Shown piece by piece: positions 1-5,836 of a stretch of DNA of 7,998 nucleotides; position 1 is the stretch's first letter, and each line of letters begins with the position of its first letter. The stretch comes from an uncultured Eubacteriales bacterium. Lineage in GTDB: Bacteria; Bacillota_A; Clostridia; Oscillospirales; Acutalibacteraceae. The DNA lies in contig CAKSGI010000074.1 of the NCBI GenBank assembly GCA_934454005.1, forward strand, positions 1 to 7,998, given 5' to 3'. The position numbers were made by a program, and so were the translations under genes. Under the pieces are notes generated by a model that was not told the DNA's origin, made no database searches, and saw only the letters and a list, made by a program, of their open reading frames with translations.

Positions 1-255
1 AAGAAGCATAATTGGAGCATCAATATTATTTTCTCTAAGCTCAATTGCTTCAACTATATTGGCTACTGCAAGTTTTTTAACACCAAAGCTTAATAAGGTT
101 TTAGATACTTCAACAGCGCCATGTCCATAAGCATTAGCTTTAACTGCAGCCATTATTTTTGTATTTTCATTCAAATGGCTTTTAATTACATTCATATTAT
201 TTTCAAGATTATCTATGCTGACATTCGCCCAACATCTTTTTAAAAAATCCCCCAT
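1..255 (-). CDS. alr: Alanine racemase, N-terminal part (partial)
   Basis: This is the first 85 codons of a pyridoxal-phosphate alanine racemase, which interconverts L- and D-alanine for peptidoglycan precursors in the cytoplasm. The gene continues off the left edge, so most of the usual roughly 370 residues are missing here. The diagnostic motif AVKANAYGHG lies at residues 37-46; K39 is the PLP-binding lysine and Y43 the conserved tyrosine of this motif. The following VANIVEAIELR stretch also fits the family's TIM barrel. The ATG at 253-255 is preceded by GGTGA about 5 bases upstream. It is divergent from the metal efflux gene across a 245-bp gap and has its own promoter. Recognition of the family is firm; whether it is a biosynthetic or catabolic racemase cannot be told. 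Confidence 0.93.
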   Translation of the reverse strand, partial: MGDFLKRCWANVSIDNLENNMNVIKSHLNENTKIMAAVKANAYGHGAVEVSKTLLSFGVKKLAVANIVEAIELRENNIDAPIMLL

Positions 256-298
256 TTATATCACCTTAAATCTAATTTTAATTTTTTGTCTATAACTA

Positions 299-327
299 AT
301 TGTACCAATTTTTTACATGCTTTGCAA
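299..327 (-). promoter_or_regulatory. Sigma-A type promoter for alanine racemase gene
   Basis: Reading the minus strand, TTGCAA (322-327) is followed after 17 bases by TACAAT (299-304), and the -10 is preceded by TGG, an extended -10. Transcription would begin near 292, giving a leader of about 37 bases before the ATG. This is a sequence match only. Confidence 0.6.
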
Positions 328-421
328 ATTCTATATTATATTTAACTTTTTTTAATCATAATTTATATATCTCACTAACATAGGCAAACTAAAATTGAAT
401 TTTAAAGTTATTATTTTTGTC

Positions 422-449
422 TTGACATATATAAATAAGCTAATATAAT
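422..449 (+). promoter_or_regulatory. Consensus promoter for CDF efflux gene
   Basis: A perfect TTGACA (422-427) and a perfect TATAAT (444-449) are separated by 16 bases. Transcription should start near 456, leaving a leader of about 45 bases. The -10 is part of a short A/T palindrome, TATAATTATA (444-453). I see no recognisable metal-responsive operator (Zur-, MntR- or CzrA-like) nearby, so regulation is unknown. Confidence 0.75.
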
Positions 450-500
450 TATAAACAGATAGAAATTATTTATGCAATTTATCAAAAAGTAGGGATATTT

Positions 501-1415
501 GTGAGCAATAAATCTTCTAATAACATAAAAACTGCGTTTTTTCTCAACTTAGGATTTTCAGTATTTGAACTTATCGGCGGACTATACACAAACAGCGTTT
601 CTATAATATCAGATTCAGTACACGACTTTGGTGATGCTCTATCTATAGCTATAGCCTGGGGATTTGAAAAGAAATCTATGAAAAACCCCAACAAAAAATA
701 TACTTATGGTTACAAAAGATTTTCTTTAATAGGTGCATTAATTACATCCATGGTATTGGTTGCAGGTTCAGTTGTAATGATATATAATGCAATACCTAGA
801 CTTATAAATCCTGAACAAGTTGATTATAATGGAATATTATTATTAGCAGTTATCGGTGTAATTATTAATGGATTGGGCGCATATAAAGCTGCAAGGGGAA
901 GCGCTATAAATGAAAAGGTCGTAAGCCTACATTTAATAGAAGATGTACTAGGATGGCTTGCTGTGCTTATAAGCGGAATAGTCATGAAATTTTTAGACTT
1001 ACCAATATTAGATCCTATATTATGTTTACTTATAACAGCATTTATACTGTTTAATGTTTTCAGAAACATTAAAAGTATTTTTGAAGTATTTCTAGAGAAA
1101 TCCCCTGATAATATTAACATAGATTCTATAGTAAATAAACTTCTCGAAAATAAAAAAATTAATGATATACACCATATTCATATATGGTCTGCAGACTCTA
1201 TAATACCATATGTCACACTGCATGTTAAAGTCAACGATGGATTAAGTACTGATGAAATTATACAAATAAAAAATACTATAAAAGATGAATTCAAAAAGTC
1301 AAATATCGAACACATTACGTTAGAAATAGAATTTGAATCCGAACACTGTAATAACGTCGAATGTGCAATTACAGATTCAGGTGACCCTTCCCATATAGGG
1401 CACCATCATCACTAA
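501..1415 (+). CDS. CDF-family cation (probably Zn2+) efflux transporter
   Basis: This 304-residue inner-membrane protein belongs to the cation diffusion facilitator family (COG1230/COG0053), which exports divalent metals by proton antiport. The two metal-site motifs are both HxxxD: H41-D45 in the second membrane segment and H144-D148 in the fifth, the pattern usual for zinc transporters of the CzcD/ZnT type. A six-helix transmembrane domain covers about residues 10-195, followed by a cytoplasmic ferredoxin-like domain (about 200-280) containing HHIHIWS. The extreme C-terminus carries C283 and C288 and ends in a run of four histidines, a likely extra metal-binding tail. The start is GTG with AGGG six bases upstream (491-494). 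Length is typical. Zinc as the substrate is inferred from the motif; Cd2+ or Co2+ are alternatives. Confidence 0.93.
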   Translation: MSNKSSNNIKTAFFLNLGFSVFELIGGLYTNSVSIISDSVHDFGDALSIAIAWGFEKKSMKNPNKKYTYGYKRFSLIGALITSMVLVAGSVVMIYNAIPRLINPEQVDYNGILLLAVIGVIINGLGAYKAARGSAINEKVVSLHLIEDVLGWLAVLISGIVMKFLDLPILDPILCLLITAFILFNVFRNIKSIFEVFLEKSPDNINIDSIVNKLLENKKINDIHHIHIWSADSIIPYVTLHVKVNDGLSTDEIIQIKNTIKDEFKKSNIEHITLEIEFESEHCNNVECAITDSGDPSHIGHHHH

Positions 1416-1433
1416 ATATTTCACGACAATATA

Positions 1434-1470
1434 AACAATATCGTGTTTTTAAACACGATGTTGTTTTTTT
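1434..1470 (+). terminator. Shared hairpin terminator of convergent genes
   Basis: A stem of up to 15 pairs (AACAATATCGTGTTT, 1434-1448, with AAACACGATGTTGTT, 1451-1465; one G-U pair) is followed by a T-run to 1470. The two-base gap means the top A-T pairs open to form the real loop. It lies 18 bases after the CDF stop. Read on the other strand the same stem directly follows the stop codon of the flavoprotein gene, but its T-tract there (TTTATATT) is weaker, so it probably serves both genes. Confidence 0.85.
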
Positions 1471-3064
1471 AGTAAGTATTATTAACTACAATATTTTCCG
1501 CTGTTTTAATACCATCTACCGCAGCCGAAATTATTCCGCCTGCATATCCTGCACCTTCTCCACATGGATATAACCCCTTCAAATTTATTGACTCACATTT
1601 TTTATCTCTTATAATTCTAACCGGAGACGAAGATCTTGTTTCTACAGCTGTTAAAACCGCATCATATGATGCAAAACCATATAACTTTTTATCAATTTCA
1701 GTTATCCCTTGTTTTAATGATTCCAATACAAATTCTGGAAAACAATATGATATATCACATAAATTGTATCCCGGTTTGTAACTAGGTTCAACAGTTCCCA
1801 CACTCTTAGAAGGATTTCCCCTTAAAAAATCTCCTACCAATTGCACTGGTGCATTGTAATTGCTTCCACCTAATAAAAACGCCTTTTTCTCTAAATCTCT
1901 TTGAAACTCTATTCCCGCAAGTGGATGATTAGTTTTAAAATCACTCGGGTAAACTCCAACTAGTAACGCACTATTCGCATTTAATTTATCTCTTTTATAT
2001 TCACTCATCCCATTAGTCACCAGTCCACCTTTTTCGGACGCTGCTGCTACAACTTCTCCTCCAGGACACATACAAAATGTATATACACCTCGTTTATTCT
2101 TTAAATGTACAGATAATTTGTAATCGGCTGCACCTAAGGATTTATGATTATAAAACTGTCCAAACTGCGACTTATTAATCATTTCTTGTAAATGTTCAAT
2201 TCTAGCACCGACAGAAAATGGTTTCGGTTCCATACAAATTCCATTATCATAAAGCATTTTAAATGTATCTCTAGCACTGTGGCCTATTGCTAAGATTAAT
2301 ATATTAGTTTTTATTTCATATATTTGCTCTTTAAATCTCACTATAACAGAAGTAATTTTATCATCTTTTATAATAATTTTTTCTAATTTTGTTTCGAATC
2401 TTATATCCGCCCCAAATGATATTATTTTTTTTCTAAGATTTTTCACGGTAGTTTTTAATTTATCGGTTCCTATATGAGGTTTAGTGGAATATAATATTTC
2501 TTCCGGTGCACCACAACTCACAAACTCTTCAAGAACTTTTCTAATTCTAGTATCCTTGATTCCAGTATTTAACTTTCCATCAGAAAAAGTCCCCGCTCCA
2601 CCTTCACCAAATTGTACATTCGATTCTGTATTTAAATTAGAATTTTTCCAAAAATTATTAACGTCTACAGTTCTTTCATCTATGCCCTTCCCCCTCTCTA
2701 TTATAATAGGATCATATCCTAATTCAGATAATATAAGAGAAGCAAACATTCCCGCTGGGCCAAAGCCAACTACAACCGGAGTCGAACCCAATTTTTTATG
2801 TTCAGGTAATTTATAAACATAGGGATAAACTTCAATAACATTTTTAGAAATAAGTTTTTTATACGCTTTAAAACTTTTAGATAAAACTACATCTATAGAA
2901 CATATAAAATGGATATCCTTTTTTCTCCTAGCATCTATAGATTTTTTATATATACTAACCTTATCAATATATTTTTTTGATATATCCAGCCTTTTCGAGG
3001 CTATATTTATTAAATCATCATTTTCATAATCCAAGCATAAATTGACATTTAATATTCTTAACAT
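1469..3064 (-). CDS. FAD-dependent dehydrogenase, COG2509 type
   Basis: This 531-residue cytoplasmic flavoprotein resembles the uncharacterised FAD-dependent dehydrogenases of COG2509. An N-terminal domain of about 90 residues precedes the dinucleotide-binding fold. The Rossmann motif VVVGFGPAGMFAS (97-109) has the GxGxxG glycines at 100, 102 and 105, and E123 ends the second strand (IIIER). A glycine-rich GEGGAGTFSDGKLNTG lies at 153-168, the second FAD contact AIGHSARDT at 259-267, and the C-terminal FAD segment PCGEGAGYAGG at 500-510. Full length is normal for the family. The ATG at 3062-3064 has GAGGAG (3071-3076) six bases upstream and lies 12 bases after the stop of the preceding flavoprotein gene, so the two are probably cotranscribed. 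The substrate is unknown for the family. Confidence 0.9.
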   Translation of the reverse strand: MLRILNVNLCLDYENDDLINIASKRLDISKKYIDKVSIYKKSIDARRKKDIHFICSIDVVLSKSFKAYKKLISKNVIEVYPYVYKLPEHKKLGSTPVVVGFGPAGMFASLILSELGYDPIIIERGKGIDERTVDVNNFWKNSNLNTESNVQFGEGGAGTFSDGKLNTGIKDTRIRKVLEEFVSCGAPEEILYSTKPHIGTDKLKTTVKNLRKKIISFGADIRFETKLEKIIIKDDKITSVIVRFKEQIYEIKTNILILAIGHSARDTFKMLYDNGICMEPKPFSVGARIEHLQEMINKSQFGQFYNHKSLGAADYKLSVHLKNKRGVYTFCMCPGGEVVAAASEKGGLVTNGMSEYKRDKLNANSALLVGVYPSDFKTNHPLAGIEFQRDLEKKAFLLGGSNYNAPVQLVGDFLRGNPSKSVGTVEPSYKPGYNLCDISYCFPEFVLESLKQGITEIDKKLYGFASYDAVLTAVETRSSSPVRIIRDKKCESINLKGLYPCGEGAGYAGGIISAAVDGIKTAENIVVNNTY

Positions 3065-3076
3065 TTTTATCTCCTC

Positions 3077-4354
3077 TTATATCTCCATCGACGCATTTAA
3101 TCCCGCAACATATCCAGAACTCCATGCCCACTGCAAATTAAATCCACCGCAATCCCCATCAACATCTAACACTTCCCCACAAGCATAAAGATTTTTTATT
3201 TTTTTCGATTCTAATGTATCCTTATTAAAACCAAATAAATCTATTCCTCCTGCAGTAACTTGTGCATTTTTATATCCCATAGCTGATATTGGAGAAAACT
3301 CCCAAAATTTTAATTTTTTAGACAAAAAAAGGATTTCTTCATTTGATAAATCAGATACTTTTTTACATAAACTAAAATTGCAAGTCTTTGCTAGAGCCTG
3401 TCCTATTCGCTTATTTAAAACACCTATAAAAAAATTTTCAAGAGTCATATTTGGATGTAAAAGTATTCTTTTATTTATAAAACTTATAACATCCTCATAT
3501 TTCAATTCCGGAAATAAATCGACAGATATTTTTATACTGTTATATTTGCGATTATTAATAGTACCAAACAAAGTAAACTCCGAAACCATCCTAGATATCT
3601 GAAAAGTACATATTCCTGACAATCCTATATCTGTAAACTGAAGTTCACCCTGTTCTTCTTTTAACTTTTTACCGTCAGCCACAACACTTATATTGCAAAA
3701 AGTTCTCATTCCTTTTAAAGACTTTACTATCTTATCGGAAACTTTAATCTGAGTAAGAGAAGGAAACGTTTTAATAAATTCATGTCCAAACTTTTTTAAA
3801 TATAAGTAACCACTTCCATCACAACCCTGTGAAATATTGGTAAGTCCTCCTGTTGATATTATAACTTTGGAAGAATTTATTACCTTTTCTTCAGAAGAGA
3901 TTTTAAACATTAAACCTTGTTTTTTTATAGACTTAGTTTTAAAATTTATTATTTCATCTCCTCCAAGAGTTTTGAACTCTAACCGCATTAAATCTAAAAC
4001 TGAAGATGCCTGATTGCTCCTCGGATATATACGTCCTGAGGAATCTTCAACAATTTCTAAACCAATCGAATTAAAAAATTTAATCGTGGCACTATAATCA
4101 AATTTATCTAAAATATTTTTTGCTATTTCTAAATGATTAGAATGATAACTTCTTAAATCTATATTTCTATTAGTTAAATTACATCTCCCGTTTCCTGTTA
4201 CCAAGATTTTCTTACCAACTCTATCCATATGATCCAACAAAATAATTCTTTTAAATTTTTTCTGTTTCTTTAATTCTCTTAAAAAACAAATTCCAGCCAT
4301 TAGCCCTGAGGCTCCCGCCCCAATAACTGTAACATCAGAGTTAATATATTTCAA
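3077..4354 (-). CDS. HI0933/YhiN-family flavoprotein (BaiN-like oxidoreductase)
   Basis: This NAD(P)/FAD-dependent oxidoreductase belongs to the HI0933-like family (COG2081), soluble flavoproteins of mostly unproven role; BaiN of bile-acid-transforming clostridia is a member. From the chosen start it is 425 residues: the Rossmann motif VIGAGASG is at 10-17, the family signature GKKILVTGNGRCNLTN at 47-62, and the C-terminal GEVLDVDGDCGGFNLQWAWSSG near 393-414. I place the start at TTG (4352-4354), followed by Lys, because GGAGG (4363-4367) lies 8 bases upstream. The in-frame GTG at 4367-4369 overlaps that ribosome site and is unlikely; it would add five residues. The gene is first of a two-gene operon with the COG2509 gene. 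No bile-acid gene context is present, so a bile-acid role is not supported. Confidence 0.9.
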   Translation of the reverse strand: MKYINSDVTVIGAGASGLMAGICFLRELKKQKKFKRIILLDHMDRVGKKILVTGNGRCNLTNRNIDLRSYHSNHLEIAKNILDKFDYSATIKFFNSIGLEIVEDSSGRIYPRSNQASSVLDLMRLEFKTLGGDEIINFKTKSIKKQGLMFKISSEEKVINSSKVIISTGGLTNISQGCDGSGYLYLKKFGHEFIKTFPSLTQIKVSDKIVKSLKGMRTFCNISVVADGKKLKEEQGELQFTDIGLSGICTFQISRMVSEFTLFGTINNRKYNSIKISVDLFPELKYEDVISFINKRILLHPNMTLENFFIGVLNKRIGQALAKTCNFSLCKKVSDLSNEEILFLSKKLKFWEFSPISAMGYKNAQVTAGGIDLFGFNKDTLESKKIKNLYACGEVLDVDGDCGGFNLQWAWSSGYVAGLNASMEI

Positions 4355-4374
4355 AATAGTATCCTCCACTAATC

Positions 4375-4411
4375 AAAAAACTTCTATTATAAATCTACAA
4401 TAGAAGTTTTT
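4375..4411 (-). terminator. Intrinsic terminator of the small membrane protein gene
   Basis: On the minus strand a 13-pair stem (AAAAACTTCTATT at 4399-4411, AATAGAAGTTTTT at 4376-4388) with a 10-base loop runs into TTTTTT. It sits 12 bases past the stop of the Sm_multidrug_ex-type gene and just ahead of the ribosome site of the HI0933-type gene, so it separates the two transcription units or attenuates read-through into the flavoprotein operon. Confidence 0.85.
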
Positions 4412-4423
4412 ATTTTAAAATTA

Positions 4424-4921
4424 CTAAAAGAAAAATCCAAGTACACCATAAGACAATAACGCCATAATAATACCAGCTGTTAGTACTCCTAAACATATAG
4501 AAATCATAGCATTCTTAAACGGCATCTCTAAAAATGAAGCTATCATTGCACCTGTCCATGCACCTGTTCCCGGAAGTGGCACAGCAACAAATAAATAAAG
4601 GCCAAATGTTTCATATTTTAATACTGACTCACTTTTCTTTTTTAGCCTTTGTTCAAATCTATCAATAGCCTTCACCAAACGCGTATTTTTCAGCCATGCA
4701 AAAATCTTTTTTATAAATAACAAAACAAAAGGTATAGGAAGCAAGTTTCCTATAACACATATTACAAAAGCTGGTTGCCAATCTATATTTAAAAAACTTT
4801 TGGCAGCTAAAAGCCCACCTCGCAATTCTAAAATTGGCATCATAGATATCAAAAACGCTATCATTTCTGAACTAAAAAAGCCATTCAAAGCACTTATAAT
4901 TTGATTAATTAAAGATTCCAA
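4424..4921 (-). CDS. Small multidrug-export-type membrane protein (COG2426)
   Basis: This 165-residue integral membrane protein matches the Sm_multidrug_ex family (PF06695, COG2426), whose name is historical and whose transport role is poorly proven. The family motifs are visible: PILELRGG at 29-36 and VPLPGTGAWTGA at 114-125. Hydrophobic segments lie at about 15-30, 50-75, 105-130 and 138-165, with a basic stretch around residues 79-103 (LKNTR to the KKK before SESV). I chose TTG (4919-4921) because GGAG (4929-4932) lies 7 bases upstream and the promoter lies just before it. The longer open frame to 5047 would run through this promoter and gives the 165-residue family length an unsupported 42-residue extension. 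It is a single-gene unit with its own terminator. Confidence 0.85.
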   Translation of the reverse strand: MESLINQIISALNGFFSSEMIAFLISMMPILELRGGLLAAKSFLNIDWQPAFVICVIGNLLPIPFVLLFIKKIFAWLKNTRLVKAIDRFEQRLKKKSESVLKYETFGLYLFVAVPLPGTGAWTGAMIASFLEMPFKNAMISICLGVLTAGIIMALLSYGVLGFFF

Positions 4922-4970
4922 AATATCACTCCAAACTATTACGTAAAATTCCAATATGACCTTAAGTATT

Positions 4971-4998
4971 ATTATATCACTTTTTCCTTTATTTTCAA
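4971..4998 (-). promoter_or_regulatory. Promoter of the COG2426 gene
   Basis: On the minus strand TTGAAA (4993-4998) is followed after 16 bases by a perfect TATAAT (4971-4976). The start point would be near 4964, giving a leader of about 43 bases to the TTG start. Its position inside the longer open frame argues that the upstream codons are not translated. Confidence 0.72.
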
Positions 4999-5011
4999 TA
5001 CGGCAAAATTG

Positions 5012-5024
5012 TGGACAGTGTCCA
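5012..5024. promoter_or_regulatory. 13-bp palindrome upstream of the COG2426 promoter
   Basis: TGGACA-G-TGTCCA is a perfect odd palindrome centred at 5018, 14 bases upstream of the -35 box. It is bordered by a direct repeat AAATTGTG (5006-5013 and 5024-5031). This could be an operator for the exporter-type gene or a leftover of the neighbouring element; nothing in the window decides. Confidence 0.35.
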
Positions 5025-5032
5025 AATTGTGC

Positions 5033-5052
5033 AGGTTTACAATACATATGTT
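5033..5052 (+). repeat. 20-bp inverted repeat, left copy
   Basis: AGGTTTACAATACATATGTT here is the exact reverse complement of 5467-5486. The match stops sharply at both ends. The two copies enclose 414 bp with the recombinase remnant and tRNA-Leu. The recombinase similarity begins at the right edge of this copy, so it may mark an element end or rearrangement breakpoint. Confidence 0.8.
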
Positions 5053-5220
5053 ACAAGAGTTCATTGACAAAATCGTTGTTCATCATAGAAAAGAAATCTG
5101 TGAAGAAAAAGTTCAAAAGATAGATATTTATTACAAGATGATAGGACATATAAAAATCCTCAAAATGTCAAAGCACGAATCAAAAAGCCTTATAAAGAAT
5201 TTTGGGCGAAAAAAAAGAAG
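5048..5220 (+). pseudogene. Remnant of large serine recombinase, C-terminal DUF4368-like piece
   Basis: The plus-strand frame encodes LQEFIDKIVVHHRKEI and then KVQKIDIYYKMIGHI. I recognise this as the C-terminal domain (DUF4368 type) found at the end of large serine recombinases of Gram-positive conjugative and mobilisable elements, where a phrase such as FIDKIxVHx...Q.IDIYYxxIG is typical. The catalytic resolvase domain, the recombinase domain and the zinc ribbon are all absent: the upstream bases are the promoter region of the neighbouring gene. The frame stays open to 5320 but by then runs through the tRNA terminator and tRNA, so the real similarity ends near 5220. No ribosome site precedes the ATG at 5048. 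It is judged a dead fragment; family recognition is from memory of the motif and not from a search. Confidence 0.55.
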
Positions 5221-5250
5221 AGTGAATTGCCTAAAGCAATTACATTCCTC

Positions 5251-5294
5251 AAAAAAGGATAACCATAGGAAAACTAAGCCCTCAATGGTTATCC
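5251..5294 (-). terminator. Terminator of tRNA-Leu
   Basis: On the minus strand GGATAACCAT (5285-5294) pairs perfectly with ATGGTTATCC (5257-5266) across an 18-base loop, followed by TTTTTT (5251-5256). It begins 5 bases after the CCA end of the tRNA. Confidence 0.88.
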
Positions 5295-5298
5295 AGCA

Positions 5299-5382
5299 TG
5301 GTGCGGGTGACAGGACTTGAACCTGCACGGGATTACCACCAGAACCTAAATCTGGCGCGTCTGCCAATTTCGCCACACCCGC
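5299..5382 (-). tRNA. tRNA-Leu(UAG)
   Basis: Class II tRNA of 84 bases with an encoded CCA end (5299-5301). The acceptor GCGGGTG (5376-5382) pairs with CACCCGC, and the discriminator is A. The anticodon arm CCAGA-TTTAGGT-TCTGG gives anticodon TAG, reading CUA-type leucine codons. A long variable arm (about TGGTAATCCCGTGC) and T-arm GCAGG-TTCAAGT-CCTGT are present. It has its own promoter and terminator and lies between the recombinase remnant and the right inverted-repeat copy. Confidence 0.97.
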
Positions 5383-5395
5383 TTATTACCTATTA

Positions 5396-5424
5396 ATTAT
5401 ACAATATTTAAATAAAAAAAGCAA
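5396..5424 (-). promoter_or_regulatory. Promoter of tRNA-Leu
   Basis: On the minus strand TTGCTT (5419-5424), 17 bases, then a perfect TATAAT (5396-5401). The tRNA 5' end lies 13 bases downstream of the -10, as expected for a single tRNA gene with a very short leader. Confidence 0.72.
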
Positions 5425-5466
5425 GTGTTTTTTTAGTAAGGAAGCGTCCTGGGTGTAGGTTTGTCA

Positions 5467-5486
5467 AACATATGTATTGTAAACCT
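5467..5486 (-). repeat. 20-bp inverted repeat, right copy
   Basis: Exact reverse complement of 5033-5052. It lies 43 bases upstream of the -35 of tRNA-Leu and 12 bases before the orphan hairpin terminator. Confidence 0.8.
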
Positions 5487-5497
5487 AGATAATTTAT

Positions 5498-5536
5498 AGG
5501 ACTGTTATTATTGTGGAAATATAACGGTCCTTTTTT
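5498..5536 (+). terminator. Orphan plus-strand intrinsic terminator
   Basis: AGGACTGTTAT (5498-5508) pairs with ATAACGGTCCT (5521-5531; one G-U) across a 12-base loop and runs into TTTTTT. There is no intact plus-strand gene upstream of it within the window back to the CDF gene, so it may be the leftover terminator of a lost gene, or it may shield the LRR gene from upstream transcription. Confidence 0.72.
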
Positions 5537-5711
5537 ACACGCCTATCTCTAATCCTAAGCAAATATCGTTTTGCTGTGTTGCATTGTATAAATTAACTAT
5601 AAAAAATTGAAAATCTACAAAGATAAGTGCAAAAATAAAATTTGTATATTTAACCCTTAGTTGAATAGGAACGACTACGGCTGTTTTTTACATTTTTCAC
5701 ATTTTATTTGT

Positions 5712-5740
5712 TTGATATTGCACGATTTTTGTTCTATATT
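5712..5740 (+). promoter_or_regulatory. Upstream promoter P1 of LRR gene
   Basis: TTGATA (5712-5717), 17 bases, TATATT (5735-5740). It is weaker than the second promoter 40 bases downstream; together they would form a tandem pair. Confidence 0.4.
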
Positions 5741-5754
5741 ATAGTTGAAAACTC

Positions 5755-5784
5755 TTGACATTTATACCTATTTTATGTTAATAT
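5755..5784 (+). promoter_or_regulatory. Main promoter P2 of LRR gene
   Basis: A perfect TTGACA (5755-5760) is followed after 18 bases by TAATAT (5779-5784), preceded by TGT, which makes an extended -10. Transcription would start near 5791, leaving a leader of about 46 bases with GGAGG at 5822-5826. The -10 lies inside a 16-bp palindrome. Confidence 0.6.
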
Positions 5785-5791
5785 ATTAACA
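5776..5791. promoter_or_regulatory. Rex-like palindromic operator overlapping the -10
   Basis: TGTTAA-TATA-TTAACA is a perfect 16-bp palindrome. It fits the core of the clostridial Rex box (TTGTTAA-N4-TTAACAA), missing only the outermost base on each side. Rex is the NADH/NAD+-sensing repressor of fermentation genes. Binding here would block the -10. A second perfect palindrome, AGACATGTCT (5791-5800), adjoins it at the start point. Regulator identity is inferred from the pattern alone. Confidence 0.4.
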
Positions 5792-5836
5792 GACATGTCT
5801 AATAAAAATTAATTTAATTATGGAGGAATAAAACAA

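Larger units (their letters stand above)
5425..5754. other. Gene-free stretch between tRNA-Leu and the LRR gene
   Basis: I see no coding sequence here on either strand. It holds the right copy of the inverted repeat, an 11-bp palindrome GTTTG-T-CAAAC (5459-5469) overlapping it, an orphan terminator (5498-5536), and the upstream promoter of the LRR gene (5712-5740). The part from 5537 to 5711 is A/T-rich and shows no feature I can name. Confidence 0.6.

Noticed and set aside
482..1120. Minus-strand frames opposite the CDF gene
   Set aside because: They are shadows of a gene with firm family motifs and have no ribosome sites.
2484..3602. Plus-strand frames opposite the two flavoprotein genes
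   Set aside because: They are antisense to conserved FAD-binding coding sequence and show no signals of their own.
4922..5047. N-terminal extension of the COG2426 protein (MYCKPAQFGHCPQFC...)
   Set aside because: The promoter TTGAAA/TATAAT lies inside it, and a TTG with a well-placed ribosome site begins the normal family length; the Cys-rich look is a by-product of the palindrome region.
5221..5320. Continuation of the recombinase frame to its stop at 5320
   Set aside because: It translates the terminator and the 3' part of tRNA-Leu in antisense, so it is not real coding sequence.
5131..5376. Minus-strand frame beginning MAKLADAPDLGSGG
   Set aside because: This is the well-known false protein produced by translating tRNA-Leu; the frame covers the tRNA and its terminator.
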